DNA of 64,000 nucleotides from Dirofilaria immitis. Lineage: Eukaryota > Nematoda > Chromadorea > Rhabditida > Onchocercidae. The translations under genes and the position numbers were made by a program. Location of the stretch: assembly GCA_024305405.1 (NCBI GenBank), contig JAKNDB010000053.1, forward strand, positions 682,001 to 746,000, written 5' to 3'. The notes below the pieces were generated by a model that was not told the DNA's origin, made no database searches, and saw only the letters and a list, made by a program, of their open reading frames with translations. Below, in pieces: positions 41,401 to 53,909 of this stretch (the stretch's first letter is position 1; every line of letters starts with the position of its first letter).

Positions 41401-42660
41401 ATAAATGTGATCTGAATATTGTATGATTTTGTTTGTCTTTTTTTTTAATATGAATAAATTTCTTTGAAATTATTAATTTCTTTATTATTTTAATTAATGA
41501 TATTAAGTATTTAAGTAAATAATATATATCATGGAAATTAATTACATCGAGATGCATGTTCAATATTTTTTCTTGCATTATAAAAAAAAAATGAATAAGA
41601 TTTTCGAAATTTCAATATACGAAATTTAATTATTAATTAAATTTAGAATAGAAGTAAACAATCGTATCATATCTCATCCAGATTTTTTTTGCTTTTGTTA
41701 CATAAAAATTTTACATATATATATATATGATTTGTTTACATATGTAAAAATGTTTATTTATAGCAATAAATATGATAAAACTAAATTAAACTAATTATCT
41801 GATTATTTGTTTATATAATGCTATTAGAAAATATTAGAAAGATTTTAATAAAATATTTAACATATTGATAATTTAATCAATCATAGTTCATGTAAGGTGT
41901 TATTATTCGTTGAAAGAGTAACGGATAGAATTAATAATTCATTATTTTAATTGTCACTTTTATTAATTAACAATTTATAAATTCCTATTATATATTTTTT
42001 TTAATATATTCGTTTTCCTACATAACTCTTAAATTTACACAACACATAGATTCAGGATAAAGAGAAATTTTTAATTTCTGATTATTAATTTGATTAAAAT
42101 GAATCGAATACAGATTTATCATTTACAAATATTATCGCTCGTTTTTTTTTTTAGTAAATATAAATAATTAAAATTTAGAAAATAATCAACGAACTTTTTA
42201 AAATAAGATATTAGCAAAAGCTTACAATGAACGAATAATATTTAGCTTGAAAGCTTTTTCATTATTTTGCCTCAAATAAAAAAAAGTGAAAAATTAAATA
42301 CTTATTTTATTGATATGTAGATATGTATTGATTGAAAATTTCATTACCTCTGATACCTTTTGCTCTTTTAAATATTTGATAATTATTAAAATTTTTTTTC
42401 AATTTAATCTATTTACATCTTTTGCAAAGAAATTTATTTATTCCATTGTGATTTTTAAAATTTTCTTTCTTTTTGGTATTTGCTAAAAAAAAAAAAAAAG
42501 AACTAAAGAAAATTAATTGTTTATTGTGGGAAAATAAATGAATGTAAATATTATTTTCGATTTTCCTTTTCTTTTTTCTTTTATTCGAATGATATTATTT
42601 ATGAAAATACATTGTTTTTATCCGAATTAATTTCATTTATTGTGATTTATCATAAATAAA

Positions 42661-42721
42661 TTACTTACGTGACCCAAGTAAATTATTACTTACGTGACCC
42701 AAGTAAATTATTTACGTAAGA
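42661..42721. repeat. 29-base direct repeat with TTACGTGAC core
   Basis: TTACTTACGTGACCCAAGTAA is followed by ATTA and the same block again, then a partial third copy ending TTTACGTAAG. The two full copies are identical. It lies 2.7 kb upstream of the neuropeptide gene. The TTACGTGAC core is the reverse complement of the GTCACGTAA motif at 21.9 kb. Confidence 0.9.
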
Positions 42722-45347
42722 GAAGTGAAATTTTATACAAAAAAGATCCATAGTTGCATGTAAAATAATAAATTTTAGATATAAAAATACCTTAATAATT
42801 CTGTATCCAAAATAATACATTTTGATGGCTCATTGTTCGTAGAATTTAGCTATAATTTAAGATAAAAATTTAAGTTTAGAAATTTTGATCTATCATTAGT
42901 TATTCTTACCTAAATTCTTTTAAATTCATCTATTGAAGATAAATTACTCAAAGCAATTTATTTTTGGATATTATTTGATCAGAAAATTAAAATCAATTTG
43001 TTATCTTCTAAGCTACGAATTTTATCGTAATATTTAGACTTATTCTGATAAGAAAATAGATCAACGTTCCATACTTGACTTATCAAAGAAAATCGAAATC
43101 GCTATAAAGCAATAACGATTATCTGATTTGAATATCGTATCATTTATTTTGCCTTTTAACGAAATTATCATGTTGCAATGCTTTTCATACGATCCGACTT
43201 ATCTTCATAGAATATGTTATATAAGAGAAAGATTATTGAAAATTTAGAGTGAAAATTTTAGAAATATTTATTGTTTCAGTATAGTTCACTTAGTTTCATT
43301 AAATGATAGATGTTACCCCATTTTTGCTACATCGATGAAGTGGGCAAATGCATGTTTGATTACATTTATTCATTTTAATACCATTCAAAAAAACTTTTAT
43401 CTACACTTAGTCAGTTTCACAGATTACATTCCGCGTTAGTTATATTAAACAATCCCGACTAACAACATAAGTTTTAAAAAATTTATAATTTAAGTTCATT
43501 TCAATTTCCTTTTTATATTGTTAAAAATAGAAATAAATACACACTAACACTTTCGAATTCATGTAATTCTTTCCTCTATATCATATTAATTTTCTTGGAA
43601 TAATAATTAGAATTTTGACAAAATAAAATGATATCCCTACTTTTCTTTGCTTGCTTATGCTTTTGTTTTATCATAATCTAATCCAATAGATAACATTCGA
43701 AAATATTTGCTCATAAAAGAAATTCAATTAGAAAAAATTTCTTATCATATATCTTAACTATTGGCTCTGATTGAGAATTAGCTTATATATTTCAAAATTA
43801 TTACAGTGTTTTACATATATTATAAATTCCTTAGAGTTATTGAAAGAGATTTTTAAATTTCCAATTTGGATTATGATTTTAAATATCATGGGAAAAAAAT
43901 ATTTTTATTAAAATTGTTAAATCCACAAAATTTCGTTCATTATTTATTTACCATTCAATTCAACTGTTTAAATTACATTTACGAATTAATTAAGTTTAAT
44001 GACAAATCTAATATTAATTTATGAAATAATGTAAATAGTCAAACTTGCATAACCATTAGATATGATATTTTATCGGGAAGTATTTTAAATTTTACATTTT
44101 ATACTTGACTATTTTCTTAACTGTTAAGTGTTTAAAAACAAATTACTGGAATTGAATGAATTAAATTTTTTTCCGTACGTAATGTTTAAATTTGATGCAA
44201 ACCATGTCTAAATTAACATAATAGGTATTTGAAATAATATCATTTTATCATAAACATTAATCATATATCGCTTGAATTACAGTGAATCAATTTTCCATAG
44301 TTTCACAGAAATTTTGAAATATACTAATTTCTTTGATAGTTAAACAATCAGAAACGTTACTTCTAATTTGTTACAGATGAAAATATCTGAGAATTTATTG
44401 CCGTCAGAATTTAACAAGAATCTGTCATTTTCAGATTTTACAGCTTTACAGCACAATTTTTTCGACAAATGGAAAATTTAATAAATTTCCACAATTATAG
44501 CTTCAAAAATTTAAAATTTTCAGCTTATTTATTAACAATTTCTGCTACGGAGTATATCGTTCGTTTTATTAAAAATACGAATAATAATAATAAATGATAT
44601 GTTAATTAAAAACAAAACCAAATCATTAGTTATTATGATAATACGAATCTTTTCTCACTATATATTTTGAAATGAGAATAATTTAATGTGAGTAAGAATT
44701 TACAAATAAATTTTATCGTTTATTTTTTTGTCATTCATCAATTTTAAATGTATAAGCATCTTATTACCTTGCATAATTAAACCACATAAGTGATATGAAT
44801 ATAATTACGACGGTATAATTGTGAGAAGATGATGTAAATACAAGTTAAAGTTAGAATATAACTTTCCTATTTATTTTCCTATCACATATTATATCAATCG
44901 AAAAACTATAATAAAATGATAATGTCATCCACAAGTAAATTGATGATTAAACTGAAATTAATTTTCTGTTGTAAGTTTGAATAAAAAAATAATTGCACTC
45001 ATTTGGTCTCCAATAAAATGATAGGTTATACAAATGAGTTATCGTATATTTTTCATCTGTGAAACTTTTCTTCTATTTATCATATCATTGTTTTTCGATA
45101 CTTACATAATTTGTTTAGAAATTATTATTATTATTTTAACTATATTACTTCTTTCACTGAATAATTAATTTGATGATTTATTCAATTTAATGGCATTTCT
45201 TTCGTCAAAAATTGCAATTACAATTTGCATGATTAGCAATATTCATAAGTTATTAACCTTCGACAGTAATTTTTTTCGTTTGCATTTTCTTTTCATGTTT
45301 AAAATGCCATAAGAAAATGATTATTGCAGGTGTAAAAAGAATTACTA

Positions 45348-46843
45348 ATGACGGCTTATCAAATGTTATCATTAGTTCTCCTGTTACTGGTAAATTTTAT
45401 TCTTAAAAGATCGAATTAATGAATTAATTGAAATTACATTACATATTAAAGCATATAATAACATATTTTTATCTCTTTTTTTATTTATTTATTCAATTTT
45501 TTAGTATTTAATAATATTTAAACGTATTTTTCTAATTAAACTGTAACAAGATTTGGAAGGTAATCGAATATTCGATTATAAAGAAGTATAGAATCATCAT
45601 GAAGATGAACTCATCTCTATAATATTCGATAAAAATAAACAATATGCTAATAATTACAATCGATCGATTGATTGATTGCCAGTTAATCGATGGATCGAAA
45701 TGACTTGTCTAATGAATACATTAAAAGCAGGGATGTAAAAATAAATTTTTCTAGGAATTGGATAAAATTAATTGTGCAAAATCTGAATTTAATGGCATGG
45801 CAAAGACGCAGGATCCCGTGAAAGACTCCAGATCCAATGAAAAATGCGGCAAATCGAAGAATTTAGGAGAGGAAAGAGAGCTCTCGATGCGTTAGATGAT
45901 GATGGACTTGGTATGGATTTACGAAATATGAAAGCATCAGATGATGCTGAATCAAGGAGAGAAAAGCGATCTGTTGATTCTGTGGACGGTGATGGATATG
46001 GTATGAGATTACGATATTTGGGTGCACTTGAGGATGATGGATTCGGATTAAAGAAACGAGCTCTCGATGAACTAGAAGGTGAAGGATTTGGATTGAAGAA
46101 ACGAGCTCTTGATGCATTAGAGGGTGAAGGATTCGGATTTAATAAACGAGCTCTCGATGCACTGGAAGGTGAAGGATTCGGATTCAATAAACGAGCTCTT
46201 GATGCATTAGAAGGTGCCGGATTTGGATTTAAAAGCGAGCTTTGGATGAATTAGAAGGTGCAGGATTTGGTTTGAAAACGAGCTCTCGATTCCTTAGAAG
46301 GTACGGGATTTGGTATAGAAAAGAAAGCTTTGGATGCATTAGAGGGTGCAGGATTTGGATTAAGAAAGCGAGCTCTCGATTCGTTAGAAGGTGCGGGATT
46401 CGGAATAGAGAAGAAAGCTCTCGATGCGTTAGAAGGTGCAGGATTTGGACTTAAAAAACGAGTTATCGATGTATTAAAAATGCGGGATATAGAAGAATAA
46501 GACCGAAAATGAATAAAGGAAGATTTGATGGAATGCGAAATTATCCCTTCCAATCTTCCGGTAAATTTCTTAGCTTCAAATATACAAAATTATTTATTAT
46601 CTAAAAAAACGATTAAGAATTCAAAGACCTGAAAAAATTTTATAATAAATTAAATGGATTATAAAATTACTTACAAGGAATTTAAATTAAAATAGGATTA
46701 GTTTTACAGGCCTTAGGACTAATCGATTCCGGATTAATCGTTATTTCTCAAATGGAAGGCATTCTCGCCCATCCAAAATGATAATTTCTTCTGGTAATTT
46801 TGCAATTCGCTTCATTTCCTTATCATCGATATTCTTAAGTTAA
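45348..46843 (+). CDS. nlp-14: Orcokinin-type neuropeptide precursor (nlp-14-like)
   Basis: Exon 1 (45348-45389) encodes a hydrophobic start, MTAYQMLSLVLLLL, just after a TTATTGCAG acceptor-like site. Exon 2 begins at 45755 (ELDKINCAKS) and carries tandem peptides separated by dibasic KR/KK sites: first divergent copies (ALDALDDDGLGM, SVDSVDGDGYGM, YLGALEDDGFGL), then ALDELEGEGFGL, ALDALEGEGFGFN twice, ALDALEGAGFGF, ALDELEGAGFGL, ALDSLEGTGFGIE, ALDALEGAGFGL, ALDSLEGAGFGIE, ALDALEGAGFGL and a degenerate VIDVLKNAGY. This is the nematode NLP-14/orcokinin pattern, released from neurons in family members. Frame repairs in A-runs are needed near 45840, 46231, 46280 and 46478. After the last, exon 2 reads on to a donor at about 46561, and a phase-matched exon 46710-46843 adds an Arg-rich end (NRFRINRYF). 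Exon 2 and the family are firm; the last exon is less sure. Confidence 0.88.
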
Positions 46844-47859
46844 AATATCAAATAAATTCACATTTTTCTTGCATATATACAAATGACTCAAAAAATTTGA
46901 TACAATTTTAAAATTCAACAGTTTTATTTAAAAATTTTTCAATTCACTGGTAAATTTATCAGTTAATCTGTTCCAAATGAATATATTATTATAATCAATT
47001 TATAATTTCAATGATTAATATTTTTCAGATTAGCTAATAAAATTATGAGCTTTAAGTTGATTTACAAGGTTGCAAGTCAAACAAATTTAACTAACTTATA
47101 AACATACAAATTAGTTTAATTTATTTTAATTTCCTGAATACGAATCATTTTCCGACTTCAACTTTCATTATGTTGAAACATCTTTTTTTTTTAAATTATC
47201 ATTTTAATTCAAAATGAAATCATTAAGATAAAGAAAGTGAAAATGAGATAATTAAAAAGTTAAAAATATTTAGCAAATCGTCAGCAAAAATCAATTCTAA
47301 GCTCTATCTTAGAAAACGAAGGTAAGATTAACTAACTAAATAATTTTTCAGGAAAATATCTGAAATGAAATATGAATAAAGAGAAAGAGAGAGAGAATGG
47401 AAGAAAAAAAAAAAAAATGCCACGAAGATCTACATACAACTATTATATGGCATTAAATTATCCTAAACCAATGTAAAATTTATTCTTTGTATCGTTTAAT
47501 AAATGTGATAAATACACCTTTATTTTCCGTCTTATGTCAATTAAAAGCAGAAGCAAAAAACAAAAACGTAAAATATTAATACAATCATATATATGAGAAT
47601 GCGATATATTTGTGCATGAAAACAAAAATTATAAATGTTTTTTTTTTTTTTTTTTATGAATTTTAAAGATTAGTTTCAATTCCTACTTTATTTTGCATAT
47701 ATCACTTGTACGAAAATATTATGATTTAATTTAATTACGTGACTTATACGGTACATCAGTAAAGATTAGACGTAGTTTATGAGGAATCATTGCAGTGGAA
47801 AATATTCTTCTTTTTTTTGCATTGCAACAGAATATACAAGTTGCGAATTCATTATTTTC

Positions 47860-48370
47860 ATCTAAGCTCCAAATGTTGCCAAAAGTAGATCCAAAGACAC
47901 CAATCCCAATCTTCGATAATTAAACCATTAATACAAGTAAGGTATTTTTTAAGTTTTTTTTCTTTTGAGTCCGTTTTTATATTAAAATAACTTATTGTAT
48001 TCCAATATGAAAAATGGTTTAATTATCTTGGCATAACCAACAGACCTGGTCAAAGTACATCCTCTACAATCGTTTGATGTTCAAGACTTTCTTCTTTCGT
48101 AGGTGGAGGATTCTGGTACAGTTGACTATAAGAAATAGAGCCTTTGTTGGTGTGCGAGAAATACAGCTTCTGAGACAAAGGCGGTCAATTTTAACAGCTT
48201 ATAATCTTACATTAACAGTAAATACGTACGTACAAAATGTGTACCCATTCATGCGAAATTCAACGGAAAGGAATCGTTAAAATTCTTTGATTTTCTGGTT
48301 CTCCTCATGATTTCAGTGAGCCTTTTATATTTTCTTTTATTACGAAATCTTTTCGCATTTTATTCGCGAC
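47860..48370 (+). other. Patch of broken, coding-like reading frames of unknown origin
   Basis: GC is higher here than in neighbouring DNA. One frame gives VEDSGTVDYKK, then after a stop WCARNTASETKAVNF, after another stop YINSKYVRTKCVPIHAKFNG, and then a hydrophobic segment (FLVLLMISVSLLYFLLL) ending at a stop near 48372. A different frame is open at 48074-48280. It may be a decayed gene, exons of an unrecognised gene with base-call errors, or chance. I could not match it to a family or a transposon. Confidence 0.3.
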
Positions 48371-48654
48371 AATAATTTCTATTTATCTGAGAAATAGTTG
48401 CGATTACGGTAATTTATTGCATTGAAATAAAAAATTTTTATCGACATTTTGAAACATCTTTATTGGACATTTTATTGTTTTCCACAAATATGATATTATT
48501 AGAATTTAATCCCGAGATATCAATTTATCAATTATGTATATTACAAAGCATGTAATGTAATTGCATACAATCTACAGCATGCATATATCGATCGAATTCG
48601 AAACAAAAGATTGATCATAGAATATTAATCATTACCTAAATATATACTTAAATA

Positions 48655-48690
48655 TAGGTAATGATAATAGAATAGGTAATGATAATAGAA
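48655..48690. repeat. 18-base tandem duplication
   Basis: TAGGTAATGATAATAGAA occurs twice in direct succession. Both copies are identical. It is non-coding. Confidence 0.8.
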
Positions 48691-51600
48691 TATCAATAAT
48701 ATCATCTTTAATCATCTTTGTCATATGAATAAATAATTGCGTCAATTTGAAAACGAATATATGAAATTGATAAATTATATCAAATAATACTTGATAATAA
48801 TTTGAAAATTAAAAATTAAACGAATAGATGGCAAACATATCAAGATATTCTCGAATATAGATGAACCATTGAAAAAGATGAACAAAATCTGTTATATTCG
48901 TAAGTATGACATTAGCATATTAAATGTTTGTTTATTGGATAACAAAGTAGTAAATATTTTGGGCCATTAATATGAATCTAAAATATAATGGTAAATTCGG
49001 AATTTTTTAAATTTGACAATATACAATTTATGACGTTTCCTTTTCAGTTATAAACAAGTCATCATTTTACTCTAGCATCTGTATGAATCAAATGATCAAG
49101 TTACTTTTTGATATTTCCGCCTTAAGTAATTCTACTTTAAAACTTATGAGATAAGTTTTTATTTAAAATTATTGCTTAATTCATTTCTTAAAAGATATTA
49201 GACAAATAGCGCATATTATTTTATTTATTCTTGAATAATACTTTTTCAGGTGATTTGTTCAAGCATGAAAAATTGTAACTTATTTTGATGATGTAGCAGA
49301 TTTTTGATTTTTGTTTTTGAAATATTAACTGAGATATTTATTTTGTTTAATATTATGTCTTAAAGCATAATTGTATAGCTCATTTACTATTCAAGATGAC
49401 CAATGTCCAGGATCATCTTTACATTTCTAAAATTAAGATAGCTGATTATTGCGTTTCTGATAATGGATTGATTACGTTCGCTTTTCATATATAGGTATTA
49501 GTCGGCAGTAATTAAATGATAATGGTTAAGCATTAATCAATAATAAATAAATGACAATATAACGATTAAATTAATTAGTAGAATAAATTTTTTCTGTAGT
49601 GAATAATATAAGCATACGTTAATCTATAAAAAGTAAACATCGAAAATAGGCCTCATTGGGATAGGCCCTTACGAAATTTTATTGATGGCCTATAAAAATT
49701 TTTGTCTAATTAAATAATTTTTTTGTATATCAAATATTTATTCTAACAATAGTAAGCTATTTAATTTAATTTGTTTTTTTAAATTAAAAAAGTTGTTTAA
49801 AGTACATACAGCTTATTTGAAGCTTATTTCAAATACATACATTGTTTACAATGACTAATGAATAATTCCTAAAGAATCAGAAATCAACCTTATTAACGCA
49901 GAATTGTTAAAAATATATCCAAAGCATATCATCAGTTCAATTACTAGTTAACCGCTTCTAAAATCGAAACTTTCCTTCAATATTTTCCAAAACTCTTCAA
50001 TGTGTTTATTTTTGATAAATAATAAATGTTTATTGATAAACAATATTTATCATTTATAAATTTTTATCGTTTGATAATTTTACCATTTATAAGCAATATC
50101 TTGGATCACTGATGGAAATAAATTTCTGACTATTTACCGATTAGATTCGAAAAATTAATTTTTAAAAGAATAGAAAACAACTGCTGCGGCAGTAAATATT
50201 TCAATTCTGTTGCTTATCACTTTTTCATTTTAATTAAATAATGTCATCATGTTAAAAAATTTTTATAAAACTATTTTCCATATATATTATATTTGAGTGC
50301 GTAAGATGTATAACTTATTATAATTACAAAATATATTTTTTGTTAATTCTGCGAGAAAAATTGAAAACTTATACGACTTAATAATCCAGTAATATATTGT
50401 AATCAAGATGTAAAAATTTTAAATTAATGAAATTTTAAAATTAAGATTTTAGGATTTAATTGTAATTTCGAAAAATCAGGAAAGAAATTTAATAATTTAT
50501 AATATTAACTATACGATGAACAATTCTTATGCTAAATTTGAAGGTACAAATTGTTAACGTATCGTTGTTGTTTTCGGGATAAATAAATAATTTGACAAAA
50601 GTTTGCTCACTCACAATTAACCTTTAAATTAATAAATATCAAAATCTTGAAGATGAAGAGAATTAATTTAATCTTTCAAAAGATTCTATGCCTCAGTATT
50701 ATATATATGTATCGCCAAATATTATTATTATCGTTGAAATAAATGAAAAACACAATTTTAATAATAATTTTTCGAAAAAAAAAATTAAGACAAATCGTTT
50801 GTTTCTGATGACTTTTTTTTTAATGCCATTATTAAAACAGTATGAAAAAAATGAGAATAAATAATTAATTCTAAAAATTGACGCAAAAAAATGAAAACAA
50901 TTAGATAGCTAATCTTCTCAAGCAAAAAAAAATGATTCAAATAGCTTTGCATAATTTTTTTATTGATAGATTCTTTCGAGATAATCTATTGAGATGAATA
51001 TTGATTATATTATAATGTAAGCGGAAATATTAATTAATTAATCATAATTTTCCATATATGAAACAAATGTTTATATATCAATTTCAATTTTTAGAAATGA
51101 ACAATTGAGGAAGAAAGTGGGAAAACCGCAATGAATTTCTTAGAGCATTTGTAAAAATTTGTTAAAAGTTTTATTTTAGTTTCAAATGTGTCATATTTAA
51201 TAGTTAGATTCTTTTACCAATTAAATTGCCTAACATTAGCATTATTATTTGACATTTATTTATTAGCATCAATTTTTGATAATTTTAAACTGAGTCTTAA
51301 AATTACCGGTATTCCACGAATAGTTAATGCAACGAAAAGATGAAATGAGATTAACCATAAGCCTACATTGAATAATATAAATAATAAAAATGAAGGGAAA
51401 ATAGATGAGAAATAGAAGATGGACTAATTGAGTGAAAGAAATAAGTAATTTAACAGCAATACAGTAGCGGATAATTAATTAATAGAAATACAACAGTAGG
51501 TAATTAAGCAGAAATATAGGTAATGAATAATTTAACTAGGAGAAAAAGAAAAAACAAGTTATCAAATTTTAATGATAAGACCAATCGTTCAGGTAATAAT

Positions 51601-53909
51601 ACATAGAAGAAACAAACATCGAATAAATAAACTGTATGTGCTAGGGATTTAGTAAAAGAAGAATTCATTGTAAAATTTATTGCTCTCATTCCTTTCTTAT
51701 CTATCAAAGTACGAAATTGGTCAGGTAAATTCATTGTTTTGGTTTTAATTAATTTGATCTCATTATGTATAAGTTTATTATATAATAGCAGAAATTGGAA
51801 AATTATTTATTCGGATTTTCCAATGCTTTCCGATATTGAATATTTTTAAGAATAGAAATTATTTGAATAGAATAATTAATTATTTTAAAAGAAAAGTTGT
51901 TTGAATAAACATTCTTTTTTTTTTTGTTTTACTATATAATTTTTAGCTTCTTATTTTCATTACTAATTTTGTTGTATAAATTGATGTAATAAAGGTACAA
52001 TTAACTATTTGTCATATTTTTGACAAAATGAATAATACCTTCTTTAACTTTTTCAAACAACTAATAACAATTAAAACAGATAATGCCAATTAGTTTACCT
52101 GCTACCTGTTATAAGAAGATTTCAGATTACTGTCGTTTTGTTACTAAAAGTAATTAATAAGCTTATAATTTTAACAGCTTTCTTCCTTCAAATCAATATC
52201 AATTAGAATCAAAATTTTAGAATATATTTTTCTATCAAATAATATTTATTTTTACTCTAAATAATATGAAGAAAATTTAAATAAAAAAATTTTTTTTCAA
52301 ATTAAGATTATATTATTGCATATAATAATAAGAATAGCAATTAATTTAGTACAATTTTAATTTAAATCATGCAATCAGTAATCTATGACAAAAATCTGTT
52401 ATAATAAAATAACTATTAACAATGTTCGAGATAAAATTTAATCATTCTTTATTATTTCAAAATTTTATAATCTATCATCCTTTTTTGATATTAACTTAGA
52501 TAATAAATGTTTATTTAGCACCATAAATTATAAATAAAAATGAAAATTAAATAAAATAAGAAAAAAATTGGAGAAAATATTATGACAAAAATTTCACTGA
52601 ACTTTATTATATATAATAATTCTTGTCAGATATTACTATAAATAATATACAAAAAACTTATGCACAGTAGTACCTAATTTTTATACAAATTTTTTTATTA
52701 ACAAATTATGGCAATGAAGGTTATTTCAAAAATTATTATACTATGAGTCTTAAATTACAGTAATAATAACTCACTGAGTAATATTGTATTAATATGATAT
52801 ATAATTATTTAATATGCCTGATTCATCGTAATTATATTATTACATAGTATGCTCTTATATCAGTCCCTTCGTCTACGTTTGGTTTATTCATTTGATTACA
52901 TTATTAACAGTTATTAAACAGATTTTTTTATTAAATTAATAAAAGAAAAGTCATTAAAATCAATTTCACAAGAAATTTTTTCATCTCTAAGATACGGTCC
53001 ATAAACAATATCTTGACCGTCAATAATGATAATATATACATTATCACACCACCAATCTTAATCTATTATATTAATCTATGCTTTATAATTACAAATAACA
53101 ATTCATCAATGCTAAGCAAATGCTCAAATCTTAAAAGGAAATTTTAGTACACTATTTCCAAATATGACTGTTTGAAAATAAGTACATACTAAAAAAACTA
53201 ATTTGAATTTATTGTCCTTATTTTTTATTATCCTATTTCCCACTAATGCATTTAGTAACGAAAAATCGTAAATAATGAAAAAAATGATAGCAAACATATT
53301 ATTATAGTTAATGATCTCATTTCACCTGAATCGGAAGCATATATTGTTGGTAGAATCAAATATGACAGAAAAATTTTATATTAAGCATCTATATATGTAT
53401 TATGAATATAGCAAATAGGAACAAATAGCATGGTAGGACAACAAATTAATTGCAGAAATGCCAGTGAAATACTCCTCGACTTTCAAATATTAATTGGAAA
53501 TTCAGGTTACTTAGTTAATGCTCTCAATATTAGCACATTGATTTCATTTGATTTATGTTTGGTATGAAATTTTTATGTATGAATATGAGCTCAATACAAA
53601 ATAAGAAAAGCCATATTTGTGCTAATTTTTCATCCATATAAGTGACAATTCACTGCATAAGAGGGAAGTAAGAATCAAATGAAATCAATATAATCCTGAC
53701 AGAATAATAAAACTGCGACAGAAATCTCTCCCTGACATTTCCAAAACGATAAGCATTCTAAAAATGCTCAAAAAATGGCTGATCAATAAAACGATGAAAA
53801 AGAAAAAAGGTAAGACATCGAAAATTCAATTTTATTTTGATAATTTTTCAGCCACTTTGAAAAATTAGGAAAAAAAACGCAGAAAAATGCAATGTTGAAA
53901 AATATTGAT

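Larger units (their letters stand above)
32659..45347. other. 12.7-kb gene-poor region
   Basis: I find no coding exon with a recognisable product or good splice partners here. Open frames (for example 34087-34314, 39461-39688, 41363-41578, all minus) are AT-driven and Ile/Lys/Phe/Asn-rich. Contents I can name: tandem repeats at 33322-33519, 38141-38460 and 42661-42721, a GAT-triplet run at 37741-37795, long A-runs (for example 41091-41113) and a perfect TGACGTCA site at 35483-35490. Upstream exons of the RabGAP and regulatory DNA of the neuropeptide gene could lie here undetected. Confidence 0.5.
46844..53909. other. 7-kb gene-poor region
   Basis: No gene I can support. The region is AT-rich with many short open frames lacking splice partners or motifs (for example 51504-51734 minus). 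A patch at 47,860-48,370 has coding-like base composition and is listed separately. A short duplication (TAGGTAATGATAATAGAA twice) is at 48655-48690. A long T-run is at about 47639-47655. Confidence 0.5.

Noticed and set aside
46242..46454. Plus-strand frame rich in Arg and Ser within the orcokinin exon
   Set aside because: It is out of frame with the ALDxLEG peptides and exists only because two A-runs are short by one or more bases.
45789..46553. Minus-strand Ser/Pro/Asn-rich frames opposite the orcokinin array
   Set aside because: These are antisense shadows of the peptide repeats; the dibasic-flanked plus-strand frame is the real one.
51504..51734. Minus-strand open frame with a hydrophobic segment
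   Set aside because: Isolated, without similarity or splice sites; composition fits chance in AT-rich DNA.
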